A stretch of DNA of 64,000 nucleotides from positions 62,001 through 126,000 of the forward strand of contig NZ_JBNPXC010000003.1 in assembly GCF_050433505.1 (NCBI RefSeq), given 5' to 3'. Below are positions 27,066 to 36,500 of this stretch, piece by piece. Positions within the stretch are counted from its first letter, which is position 1, and each line of letters starts with the position of its first letter. The DNA is from Methanobacterium_D oryzae. Its GTDB lineage: Archaea; Methanobacteriota; Methanobacteria; Methanobacteriales; Methanobacteriaceae. Both the position numbers and the translations under genes were made by a program. The notes under the pieces are model-generated. The model searched no databases. It had not been told where the DNA came from and worked only from the letters and a program-made list of their open reading frames with translations.

Positions 27066-27455
27066 TTAATTTTTGATTTTTTTATTTGATTTAAACCCAA
27101 ATAAGACTTTAAACATATTTTTAAATGGTTTTTTGTAGAGATGGATGTGAATTAAAGTTCCTATAACCATTAGAATTGATAATTCAACATGCCAGAACGT
27201 GATTGAATTATTAAATAGTGTAGATATACCTAATCTTATTAATAATATGAGAAGAAGTCCTGTAATTCCAGTTCCAGCATATCCTACAGTTACAAGTAAA
27301 TTCCATATTCTTCGATGTTTTCTCTGGTTTAATATTCCCTTTGAAAAAAGAAAATGGGTAAAAATATATCCTGCTAGTATTAGAATACTCACTGGAATAG
27401 CATGATAATTTGTAGGATCTACTGTGTTATCTCCAAATATACTTGAATCATTCAT
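27066..27455 (-). CDS. three- or four-helix membrane protein with His motifs, probable 3' part of a broken gene
   Basis: 129 residues. Helices at about 18-37, 47-70 and 84-105; the segment TFWHVELSILMVIGTLIHIHLY carries histidines on one face, as in small cytochrome b-like (DUF4405) domains. It is paralogous to the protein at 27781-28113. Its Ser/Asn-rich N-terminus runs on upstream in the same style (GDVSTNADVNNSTMNDSS) until a frame break at a run of five G. The upstream CPYG gene ends in the same kind of linker, so the two may once have been one gene. No ribosome binding site is visible at ATG 27455. Confidence 0.65.
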   Translation of the reverse strand: MNDSSIFGDNTVDPTNYHAIPVSILILAGYIFTHFLFSKGILNQRKHRRIWNLLVTVGYAGTGITGLLLILLIRLGISTLFNNSITFWHVELSILMVIGTLIHIHLYKKPFKNMFKVLFGFKSNKKIKN

Positions 27456-27553
27456 TGTACTATTATTTACATCAGCATTTGTACTTACATCCCCCTAAAT
27501 CTTGCGCTGAGCTACTATCTACATCGGGATTACTTTTTGTTGCTGAATTAGAG

Positions 27554-27784
27554 CTATCTACTGATGAAGGACTGCCCTGATGTGGATGAATCTGAAGTTG
27601 TAGATTGGGTTGTAGCTTGGACAAAGTCACAATTTCCATTACCATCAGAATCAATGAAGCGGCCGCATCTTCCAGGACAATACCCAGTTACACCATAAGG
27701 GCATCCTCCTGCAGATACACCAGACATTAAAAGTCCTGCAGTAACTGGAATTGCTGCTAAAGCCCTAATAATCTTCTTTTTCAT
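27554..27784 (-). CDS. exported CPYG-type small protein, apparently truncated by a frameshift
   Basis: 76 residues. Signal peptide KKKIIRALAAIPVTAGLLMSGVSA, then a compact motif CPYGVTGYCPGRCGRF followed by DSDGNGNCDF, a pattern of cysteines and Asp known from small redox or metal-linked proteins next to b-type cytochrome-like membrane proteins. The Ser/Thr linker breaks off at a stop. Removing one G from the GGG at about 27571-27573 would extend it by about 33 more linker residues to GGCKYKC, and removing one G from the GGGGG at about 27492-27496 would join it to the membrane protein at 27066-27455. It starts four bases inside the end of the upstream membrane gene. Confidence 0.65.
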   Translation of the reverse strand: MKKKIIRALAAIPVTAGLLMSGVSAGGCPYGVTGYCPGRCGRFIDSDGNGNCDFVQATTQSTTSDSSTSGQSFISR

Positions 27785-28113
27785 GATTTAACTCCTTTAT
27801 TTTTTAATCCAAACATAGCTCTAAAACCTTTCCTATAAATGTGGAAATGGAATATGGTCACAATAACTAAAGTAACGCCTAATTCAACATGCCAGTAAAG
27901 GAGTTGTGCATTTATTGGTATTGCAATTCCAGCATCTAATAAAAGAACAAGCAAAAAACCTGCCCCTCCAGATATTAAAAACGCTGCACCAATTATAAAA
28001 TGCCAGATGTTAATGTGAATTTTCTTTTTAATTATCCCAGTTTTATATAAAATGTAAGTTCCTAAATACCCCATTATAACAGGTGTTGAGGGTAAAAATA
28101 TCTCATAACTCAT
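27781..28113 (-). CDS. membrane protein with His motifs (DUF4405-like)
   Basis: 110 residues. Four hydrophobic segments at about 9-24, 35-58, 66-90; the last contains YWHVELGVTLVIVTIFHFHIY, the same histidine arrangement as in the paralogue at 27066-27455. Such proteins may bind haem within the membrane, but methanogens of this order usually lack cytochromes, so the cofactor is an open question. First gene of a three-gene set with the exported CPYG protein, with which it overlaps by four bases (ATGA). Confidence 0.72.
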   Translation of the reverse strand: MSYEIFLPSTPVIMGYLGTYILYKTGIIKKKIHINIWHFIIGAAFLISGGAGFLLVLLLDAGIAIPINAQLLYWHVELGVTLVIVTIFHFHIYRKGFRAMFGLKNKGVKS

Positions 28114-28422
28114 AATAATCCTCTTAATTTTTAAAATGGATGAATTTAATTAACCTAAAATAAGTGAGGGACAATAAAAATAGTTTTTCCAGAATTATTT
28201 CATAGTTTATACCAAATTTATACCAATTTCACAAGTGACTTGAAAATATTTTCCAAACCCAAACATCAGCATATAAATTATTGAATAAAATTATTTAGAA
28301 AGAAGATTAAATCTTAGAAGTTTACTAAAATAGATTTTTTTATAGTTATTATACCCCTTTACAAAAGCGAACATTTATTAAGTATAATAAACAATTAATA
28401 ATATGGGGATTAAATTAAAATT

Positions 28423-28560
28423 CGGTGAAAAATATCCTCTGTCGATTAATACACCGCTTAATTAGAGAAGCAAGACATCATGAGCAAATTACCGCCTCCA
28501 AAAAAAATTATAGGAATTGAAGTTTCCTAAAAACTTTTTTTCTCCTGATGTCTTGGTTCT
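28423..28560. ncRNA. candidate structured RNA (three nested or adjacent stems)
   Basis: Stem 1: CGGTG (28423-28427) with CACCG (28452-28456). Stem 2: 28466-28484 pairs with 28542-28560 over 19 positions with two mismatches, core CAAGACATCA / TGATGTCTTG. Stem 3, inside stem 2: TAGGAA with TTCCTA around 28511-28529. A run of seven T stands just before the right arm of stem 2. The stems are richer in G and C than the surroundings. A TATA-like site near 28380 could drive it. No known RNA family is recognised. Confidence 0.4.
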
Positions 28561-28758
28561 AATACATAATTTCCTTGATCTATAACTCCCAACTAGTTTT
28601 TAAATTCAATTGCATTGTTTGATCTAGTTTATTTTTAAAATCATAATATAACTATTTAAATTATGATAAAAATGATTTAAAAACATTTATTTATATCCTC
28701 CATAGAAATGTGAATAGTAATACATTAATTCATTCCATTAAGGATTTAAATAGAAAAA

Positions 28759-28992
28759 CGAGTATCGCTGTATGAGTTAAATGATTATCATTTAGATGCA
28801 CAATATGGCCAATTGCTTAAACAAATAGAAAAATATTCGAATTAAAATTAAACCTCATGAAGATACCTATGATACATATAATCTGATTAACGAGCTTCAG
28901 ATCTATCAAACTAAATTTGAATATAGAATAAAGAACTAGAAATTTCGCAAAATCTTAATCTTTATAATTCATTTTCTATTGGAGTTAAAGAA
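28759..28992 (+). pseudogene. decayed N-terminal part of a PAS sensor protein
   Basis: In one frame 28853-28938 reads as INELQIYQTKFEYRIKN then stop; in another, 28933-28992 reads ELEISQNLNLYNSFSIGVKEV and runs straight into the PAS/GAF protein. Many Methanobacterium sensors begin with an ELQ-x-YQ-x-ELE ... ELEISR-x-x-x-x-LY module (family knowledge), so this looks like that module after at least one frameshift. The part from 28759 is open for 28 codons and may belong to it. Confidence 0.5.
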
Positions 28993-31900
28993 GTGAAAGA
29001 ATCTAAATCATTTAAAAAGTATGGAAAGACATATAATAGCTTATTTAAAAATAATCATGCTATAATGCTCTTAATTGACCCTGAAAACGGGATGATAGTA
29101 GATGCAAATTATGCTGCTATTTCTTTCTATGGTTATAGTAAAGAAGAACTAATCCAGAGGAATATAAAGGATATTAATATTTTAAATGAAAAAACTGTCT
29201 CTTCACTTATGCAAAAAGCAATATCAGAAGAGGAAAGGCATTTTATTTTTAAGCATCGATTAGCTAACGGTGAAATTAAGGATGTAGACGTTTATAGCGG
29301 TCCTGTTATAATTGAAAATAGAAAACTACTTTATTCTATAATTCATGACATTAGTTTTCAAAAAAAAGCTGAAGAAACAGCAATTAAGAATAAAGAAAGG
29401 TTTGAACTTCTTTCAGATGCAGCAAGTTTACTTTTATCTAGTGAAACTCCCGAAAAAATTGTTGAAACAATCTGCAAGAAAGTTATGAATTATTTAGACT
29501 GTCAAGTATTCTTTAATTATCTTTTAGACGATGAAATGCATCTTTTACATCTAAATGCTTATACGGGAGTTTCTGAAGAAACTAGAAGATCAATTGAATG
29601 GCTTGATTTAGGTATAGCAGTTTGTGGTTGTGTTGCGCGTGAAGGATGTCCAATTATAGTAGAAAAAATTCAAGAAACACTTGATGAACGAACTGAACTA
29701 ATAAAATCTTTTGGTGTAAAAGCATATGCTTGCCACCCTATTATTTCAAAAGGACAAACTATAGGTACTCTTTCATTTGGAACAAAATCGAGATCCCAGT
29801 TTAATGAAGATGAACTTGAATTAATGAGGACAATTACAAATTATGTAGCTACTGCAATGGAACGGAAAATAAAGGAAAATGCAATTATTCAGGCTAAAAA
29901 TGATTGGGAAAATACATTTGATACCGTACCTGACTTGATAGCCATACTTGACCATCAACACAGGGTTGTTCGTGTAAACAAGGCCATGGCAGATAGGTTG
30001 GGATTGACGCCTGCAGAATGTGTTAGTTTGCCTTGTTATCGTGCTGTTCACGGATCAAATAAGCCTCCTTCATTTTGTCCACATTCACAGTTACTTGAAG
30101 ATGGACTTGAACATACTACAGAAGTTAATGAAGATATTTTAGGTGGCCATTTCATTGTTAGCGTTTCTCCATTAAATAATTTAGATGGAAAATTAATTGG
30201 AAGCGTCCATGTAGCTCGCGATATTACTGAGCGTAAAAAAGCCGAAGAACAAAAGCATCAGCTATTAGAGCAAGTTCAAGAATTTGCTGAAGAATTAGAA
30301 GCAAGTAATGAAGAATTAAGAGCCACCTCAGAGGAACTTCAAGTTGCTAATGAAGAACTTCGAGATCAAGGAGAGCATCTGGTACGTCTTAATAAAACAC
30401 TCCGTGCACTCAGCCACAGTAGCCATGCTATGATTCATGCCACTAATGAAGATGAATACTTAGATGAAATATGTAAAATCATTATAGAAGATTGCAATCA
30501 TGCAATGGTATGGATAGGTTATGCAGAGGATGATGAAAATAAAACTGTTCGACCTGTAGCATATTATGGTTTTGATGAAGGTTATATTGAAAATCTCAAT
30601 ATAACTTGGGCAGATACTGAACTTGGGCGTGGCCCAACTGGAACAGCTATTCGTACAGGTAAACCTAGTATTTGTAGAAATATGCTAACCAATCCTAATT
30701 TCGAGCCTTGGCGTGAAGAAGCAATCAAAAGAGGTTATGCATCTTCACTTGTTGTTCCTTTAATAGCAGATGATAAAAAATTAGGTTCAATATCTATTTA
30801 TTCAAGTGAACCTGATTCATTTTTAGACGATGAAGTGAAATTATTGGCTGAGCTAGCCAATGATCTGGCTTTTGGAATTACTAATCTTCGATTGCGCGCT
30901 GAAAATGAAAGAACACAAAAGGAGCTACGCGAAAGCGAACATAAAATGAGAACTCTCTTTGAAATTTCACCAGTAGGAATTTCCATTATTGATAAAAATA
31001 GGAATGTTGTATATGAAAATCCTGCTTTAGAGAGAATTTTAGATCTATCACTAACTGACTTAAAGCAAAAAAATCATGAAAAAAGGAAATACATAAGATC
31101 TAATGGAACAATAATTCCCCATGTGGAAATTCCAAGTGTAAAGGCACTTAAGGAAAATAGAATAATTGAAAATGTTGAAATTGGTATAATCAAGGAAGAT
31201 AAATCCATTATTTGGACTAATGTTAGTGCTACACCATTATCATTTTCTGACTGGAATGTTTTAATCACGACTTCAGATATTACAGAACGTAAAAAAGCCG
31301 AAGCATCTCTACGTGAAAGTGAAAAACTTATGAGTATGACCCAGGAAATTGCTCATCTTGGAAGCTGGGAACTTGACATTATAAATAATGATCTTTACTG
31401 GTCAGATGAAGTTTATAGAATATTTGGTTTAAAGCCGCAAGAATTTGGTGCTACTTATGAAGCTTTCCTTGAAGCAATACATCCAGAAGATCGTAAAGCT
31501 GTTGATGATGCATATATAATATCTTTACGTGAGGGAAAAGATAGCTACGAAATCGAACATAGAGTTGTAAGAAAATCAACTGGTGAAGTTCGAATTGTTC
31601 ATGAAAAATGTGAACACATCCGAGATGAATCTGGCCAGATTATAAGATCAATTGGTATGGTTCATGACATAACTGAACGCAAAAGGATTGAACAGGAATT
31701 AGCAGAAAGTGAAGAACGATATAGGCTTATTCTTGAAACTGCAAATTCAGGAGTATTTTTATTAGATTCAGAAAACAGAATCAAATACCTTAACCAACGT
31801 ACAATGGAGCTATTGGGCTATTCTGCTCAAGAGATGTTGGATATTAGTCTTACTGAATTTTTAGATACAAAAGAACAAAAAAATATAAATAAATTCCTTT

Positions 31901-32202
31901 CTCGATGGAGAAAAGGATTAAAAGGATTAAATGAATTTAAATTTATCCGTAAAGATGGTTCATCTTTCTGGACGTTACTTGCTGCAAGTCCAATAGTAGA
32001 TAATAACAGCAGATATATAGGGACAATTGGAGTAATTACAGATATTAACGCACGTAAGGGTGTAGAAAAAGCTTTAATAGAAAGAGAGCGAATATCTAAA
32101 TCTATTTTATATGATATGATAGGAATGATTAATAAGTTGATGAAAGAAGAATCAAAAAATGAATATTCTGATGTTTTTGAAAGTAAGTACGAATATAATT
32201 AG
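28993..32202 (+). CDS. large soluble PAS/GAF multi-domain sensor without kinase domain
   Basis: 1069 residues; start GTG 28993, nine bases after GGAG. Domains in order: PAS (about 14-125), GAF (135-290, LDGxxCGxVAREG-like), PAS (295-415), a coiled coil (420-470, EELEASNEELRATSEELQV), GAF (475-635), PAS (640-760), PAS (770-895), PAS (900-1020). The protein ends about 45 residues later with no HisKA, HATPase, cyclase or HTH. It has no membrane helix. It could be a partner that passes signals by contact to an orphan kinase, or the front part of a kinase that lost its end. The upstream DNA contains remains of further N-terminal sequence. The GAF1 region keeps CGCVAREGCP, a cysteine-rich patch. 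Confidence 0.88.
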   Translation: MKESKSFKKYGKTYNSLFKNNHAIMLLIDPENGMIVDANYAAISFYGYSKEELIQRNIKDINILNEKTVSSLMQKAISEEERHFIFKHRLANGEIKDVDVYSGPVIIENRKLLYSIIHDISFQKKAEETAIKNKERFELLSDAASLLLSSETPEKIVETICKKVMNYLDCQVFFNYLLDDEMHLLHLNAYTGVSEETRRSIEWLDLGIAVCGCVAREGCPIIVEKIQETLDERTELIKSFGVKAYACHPIISKGQTIGTLSFGTKSRSQFNEDELELMRTITNYVATAMERKIKENAIIQAKNDWENTFDTVPDLIAILDHQHRVVRVNKAMADRLGLTPAECVSLPCYRAVHGSNKPPSFCPHSQLLEDGLEHTTEVNEDILGGHFIVSVSPLNNLDGKLIGSVHVARDITERKKAEEQKHQLLEQVQEFAEELEASNEELRATSEELQVANEELRDQGEHLVRLNKTLRALSHSSHAMIHATNEDEYLDEICKIIIEDCNHAMVWIGYAEDDENKTVRPVAYYGFDEGYIENLNITWADTELGRGPTGTAIRTGKPSICRNMLTNPNFEPWREEAIKRGYASSLVVPLIADDKKLGSISIYSSEPDSFLDDEVKLLAELANDLAFGITNLRLRAENERTQKELRESEHKMRTLFEISPVGISIIDKNRNVVYENPALERILDLSLTDLKQKNHEKRKYIRSNGTIIPHVEIPSVKALKENRIIENVEIGIIKEDKSIIWTNVSATPLSFSDWNVLITTSDITERKKAEASLRESEKLMSMTQEIAHLGSWELDIINNDLYWSDEVYRIFGLKPQEFGATYEAFLEAIHPEDRKAVDDAYIISLREGKDSYEIEHRVVRKSTGEVRIVHEKCEHIRDESGQIIRSIGMVHDITERKRIEQELAESEERYRLILETANSGVFLLDSENRIKYLNQRTMELLGYSAQEMLDISLTEFLDTKEQKNINKFLSRWRKGLKGLNEFKFIRKDGSSFWTLLAASPIVDNNSRYIGTIGVITDINARKGVEKALIERERISKSILYDMIGMINKLMKEESKNEYSDVFESKYEYN

Positions 32203-32303
32203 AACACATCATGATAGTCATTACTAAGAAAAATATATAGGTAACCTAATTGAAATAATTATATTAAATAAATGTAAACTTATAATTTTATAGTAGTGAT
32301 AAA

Positions 32304-33452
32304 ATGAAAATATCACATGAAGATATTCAAAAAGATGAAATATTCAAAAATTTTATTAAAAGCAGAGAATTAAGAGAATCCACTGAAATTTTATATGCTC
32401 GACGATTAACTGATTTTTGTAATTTTATAGATAAAGATCCAACTGAATTAATAGAAGAATCTCTAAAAGAGCAAAATTCAAAAATAGAAGATCAGACAGC
32501 TTATAATGATGTGGAAAATTATTTGGATGTATTAAAAGGTGAAGGTAAGTCTTTTAGTACGATTAAAAACAGGTATGATACTCTAAAAGCGTTTTTTAAT
32601 GAATTTAATGTTAGTATTCCTCATATTAAGAATCCAATTTCTTCTGAAAGCGAAAATTTAGCTTTAGAAATACCTGATATAAATCATGTTAAAAAAGCAG
32701 TTCAAGTATCTGGACTGAGGGATAAAGCAATTATTTTACTTCATTTTACTTCAAGTATGGGTGCTATAGAACTAAGATATTTAACTTACGGAGATTTCGT
32801 TAATTCTATAGACGAATATTTAAATTTAAGTGAAGAAGAAAAATTAGATTTATCAATGGTAGCATCTGAACTTGATAAAGTCGAAGATGTCGTGGGTACA
32901 TGGAAAATAAAGAAAATTAAATCTGGAATAGATTACACTACTTTTAACTCTCCAGAGTCAACCCATGCAATATTAGACTATTTGATGGAAAGGGAAATGA
33001 ATAATAAACCAGTTACATCCTTTGAAGACCCTCTCTTTGTAAATACACGTAATAAACCGCTTGAAAAATCAGTTCATGGAGCTATTTTCAAACGTGTGAA
33101 TGATAAAGCTGGTTTTAAGTATTTGGATGGAAAAAGAAGATTTTTTACTTCTGGTACACTTAGAAAAACCTTCGAGAAATCTATGTATAACGCTGGTCTG
33201 GATAAAATCACAATCAACAGTTTATTAGGATACAAAATAAAGGATTCAAGCATATCTGATTTAAAGAATGTTGAAGACCTAAAAGACCAGTATATAAATG
33301 CTTTAGAATTCCTAGAACTAGAAAATAAAAATACAAATCCAGAATATGATCTTTTACTTGCTAAATTTAATGAAAATGATGAAGAATTAAGGCAGATAAA
33401 AGAACATGTAAAATATCTTGAAGAACAGATGAACTTACTTAATAATATTTAA
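32304..33452 (+). CDS. tyrosine recombinase (integrase)-like protein with altered catalytic positions
   Basis: 382 residues. N-terminal SAM-like core-binding domain (about 10-120, RESTEILYARRLTDFCNFI). The C-terminal catalytic fold is recognisable (DKAIILLHFTSSMGAIELRYL ... TSGTLRKTFEKSMYNAGLDKITINSLLGYK), with a possible nucleophile in LKDQYINALEF. Compared with the usual TG-x-R-x-x-E-L, H-x-L-R-H and L-G-H motifs, the first Arg is replaced by Gly (SMGAIEL), the His of HxLR by Gly (SGTLR) and the late His by Tyr (LGYK). A coiled coil ends the protein. It may be a recombinase of a divergent archaeal type or a DNA-binding derivative. No att repeats or other mobile genes are seen beside it. Confidence 0.78.
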   Translation: MKISHEDIQKDEIFKNFIKSRELRESTEILYARRLTDFCNFIDKDPTELIEESLKEQNSKIEDQTAYNDVENYLDVLKGEGKSFSTIKNRYDTLKAFFNEFNVSIPHIKNPISSESENLALEIPDINHVKKAVQVSGLRDKAIILLHFTSSMGAIELRYLTYGDFVNSIDEYLNLSEEEKLDLSMVASELDKVEDVVGTWKIKKIKSGIDYTTFNSPESTHAILDYLMEREMNNKPVTSFEDPLFVNTRNKPLEKSVHGAIFKRVNDKAGFKYLDGKRRFFTSGTLRKTFEKSMYNAGLDKITINSLLGYKIKDSSISDLKNVEDLKDQYINALEFLELENKNTNPEYDLLLAKFNENDEELRQIKEHVKYLEEQMNLLNNI

Positions 33453-33513
33453 AAAGCTTTTTTTAAATAAATTAAAATAAAATAATAAAAAGTGGGGAGG
33501 ACGTTATTCCCCT

Positions 33514-36500
33514 TTATTTTCTTTTTGGAATTATAATTCCTGCTAAAACCATTAATACTGCAATTGCAAGATATCCAATTGGTAATCCTGTTGGTTGCAT
33601 TGGCACGGTTGCGGCATTTACTGGAGTTGCTTGTACATCAACATTTGCGGATGCAGCCTGATTGTTTAATATTGGATCATATGTGGATGAATACACATGT
33701 GCATGGTTTTCCAGCGGACCAATTTTTTCTACAGCAGTTCTTATGTTTAGTACAGCTATAGCGCCATTAGGTAAGTCCCCAATTGTCCATATACCTGTTA
33801 ATGGATCATAAGAGCCGTAGTTAGCACTTGAACTTATGTATTTAAGTCCATCCGGAAGTTTATCTACCACATAAACACCTGTTGCTGTGTCTGGTCCGTG
33901 ATTTTGTACAATGAGCGTAGATGTAATTACTTCATGTATGTATGGTTTAGGGTTGCTCACTGTTTTTGTTATTGAAAGATCTGCTGCAGACGGAACATTT
34001 AAAGTTACACTTGCCGCATCGTTACTTGTATTTGGATCTAATTCATTAGCAAATGTTTTTGTTGCTGTATTGTTAATTTGGCCTGTTGCATTCACTTTAA
34101 ATGTTATGTTTAATGTTGCAAAGTTAAGGTATGTTAGATCACCAACATTCCATATTTTACTTACTGGATCGAATGTTCCCTGAGACATACTATGCCCAAC
34201 ATAAATTAAAAATCTGTTTGAAGCAAGTATATCTTGAATAATTATTCCAGTAGCGTTGTTAGGTCCATAATTAGTGGCTGTTATGGTGTAGGTCACATTT
34301 TGGCCATATAATGGAGTTGTATTTGAAACTGTTTTTATAACTCCAACATCAGCTACAGGAAGTATTTCTACAGTTACACCAGATGAATCTGTATCTGGAG
34401 GTGTAGTTGAGTTTGCAGTTGCTATATTTGTCCAGAATCCGGTTTTATTTGCTGTTGCTTTAAATACAAGGCTTACAGTTTCACCATTAAGAAGATCACC
34501 TAAATTCCAGGTGATTGTACCTGATGATATAGCCGGATTAGGTCTACCTGCTGTCCAGGATACAAATGAATCAAATATGAACCCTTCAGGTAATACATCA
34601 GTAATTGTAACTCCATTTGCAGTGTCTGGTCCGTTATTTGTTAGATTAATTGTAAATGTTGCGGTATCTCCCACGTGTAATTGTGAGATGTCTACTGTTT
34701 TTTGTATATTAAGGGTTGCAAACTGGCCGTTTAAACTTGTAGTAGCCTGATTGTTAGTTAGATCAGGATCAAATGTTGTGCTGTTTACGGTTGCTGTATT
34801 GTTCAGATCAGAACCTGGAATAGCTGGTTGATATGTTGCATTAAATTCTAATACAGCGCTTCCAAGATATTCTAAGTTCCCAATATTCCATGTTATTGTT
34901 CTTGTTACAGGATCATAAGTAGCAGAAGGTGTTCCTACAAAACTTATAAAGTTTAAACCCTCAGGCAATACATCGATCACAGTAACGTTTGTTGCATTGC
35001 TTGGTCCTAGATTTTGAACAGTTATTGTGAAATTAACTGTTTGACCTGAAGATGGCTCCCTTACATCAACATCTTTGGTTATTTTTAGGTCTGCAACTGG
35101 TTGTACATTTATAGTTTCTGTGGAATTATTGTTGTTAGGGTTTGGATCAGTCTCATTACCTGTAACAATTGCAGTATTGTTTATTACTCCTTCTTGTAAG
35201 ACTTTAACAACAATTTCTAATGTTGCTGAAGCTTCACGAGCAAGGTTTCCAACATTCCATGTCAATATTTTTGTTATTGGATTGTATGAATAACTGCCTT
35301 GAGATACAGATGCTGAAACAAACTCCAGTCCATTCAATAAATTATCTGTTACAGTAACTCCAGTAGCATCATCTGGTCCGCCATTAGTTACTGTTACTGT
35401 ATATGTTACGCTATCCCCAATATGAGGCATTTTATTATTAGCTGTTTTGGAAACACCAAGATCAGCAGTTTTTTGCTCAGCGTTAACTATAACAGTGGAA
35501 TAATTATTTGATGTATCTGGATCAAATTCAGTTCCATTTACTTCGGCTGTGTTGATTATTTCACCAGGAGTCATTAATGTTGCAAATATTTGCAAAACTG
35601 CAGTTGATCCAACATTTAAAGGCCCTATACTCCAAGTAAGTAATCTTGTAGTTGGATTATATGTAACATTATCTCCAGGAGTTGAATACAGGTAATTTAA
35701 GCCTGTAGGTATGATATCTTTAACAATAACACCTGTTGCATTATTTGGCCCATTATTGGTTACTGTCAGTACATAATTTATGGTTTGACCTACAGTTCTG
35801 TCACAGTGACACACAGTTTTCACAATAGCCAAGTCTGCTTTAGGAGTTACCTGAATTATATTTGATTCGCCGTAATCTCCATTGTAGTGATAACTGTTAC
35901 CGCTCTGGTCGGTTATAATACCTAAAAAGGTGTTTTGACCTGCTGCAAGGGCCTGGAATATCCATACAGAAACGAAATCAGTTGTTCCAGGGTTATTTAA
36001 CCTTATATTTGTGGAATTAGTTGAGCCGTAACTTACAAAATAGCTTAACGGTTTTACCAAAGCAGGATTATAACTCAATGGTAAATTAACTATATCGTAT
36101 GTTGAAGATGCTGTACGACTTACAACAGTAACTGCGAAGGTTTCACCAATTGTAGGTGTGGGATTGGATGTTGTTATAGAAAGCACGTCATTTCTATTTT
36201 GAGAAACAAGCTTTTGGACATATAAAGAACCATTTATGTTTCTAACAGGCGTATTAGTGCCTGAAACAGATATTGTATAATTCCTTAATGTATCGTATGC
36301 TGCTGAAGTTCTATTTACTCTAACAAGGTAAAACACGTCTACTGTTTGGCCCGGATTGATGGTGCCCAGATTTTTTGTGGTTGTTTCCCCCGGTGCAAGA
36401 GCAATATTTGCATTTGAACTTGTCCAAGTAAATGTACTGGTTACATTAGTCGCTGGAGCAGAACCATTATTTGTAACGTGGATCTGGATGTTATATTCAT

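Larger units (their letters stand above)
28114..28992. other. long intergenic region with repeats, a candidate structured RNA and decayed coding sequence
   Basis: No intact gene. Seen from left to right: a tandem repeat TTTATACCAA (twice, about 28206-28227); TATA-like AAGTATAATAAA near 28380; the nested hairpins described separately (28423-28560); and 28759-28992, which reads in parts like the N-terminus of a methanobacterial PAS sensor but is broken by stops and a frame change. Confidence 0.6.

Noticed and set aside
27490..27580. Phase variation by the G-runs in the CPYG gene
   Set aside because: Runs of three and five G are too short for frequent slippage; decay or sequencing error is more likely.
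28480..28530. 16-codon mini-ORF (MSKLPPPKKIIGIEVS) inside the hairpin region
   Set aside because: Too short to support, no good ribosome site, and it lies within the inverted repeat; it could be a leader peptide but nothing shows it.
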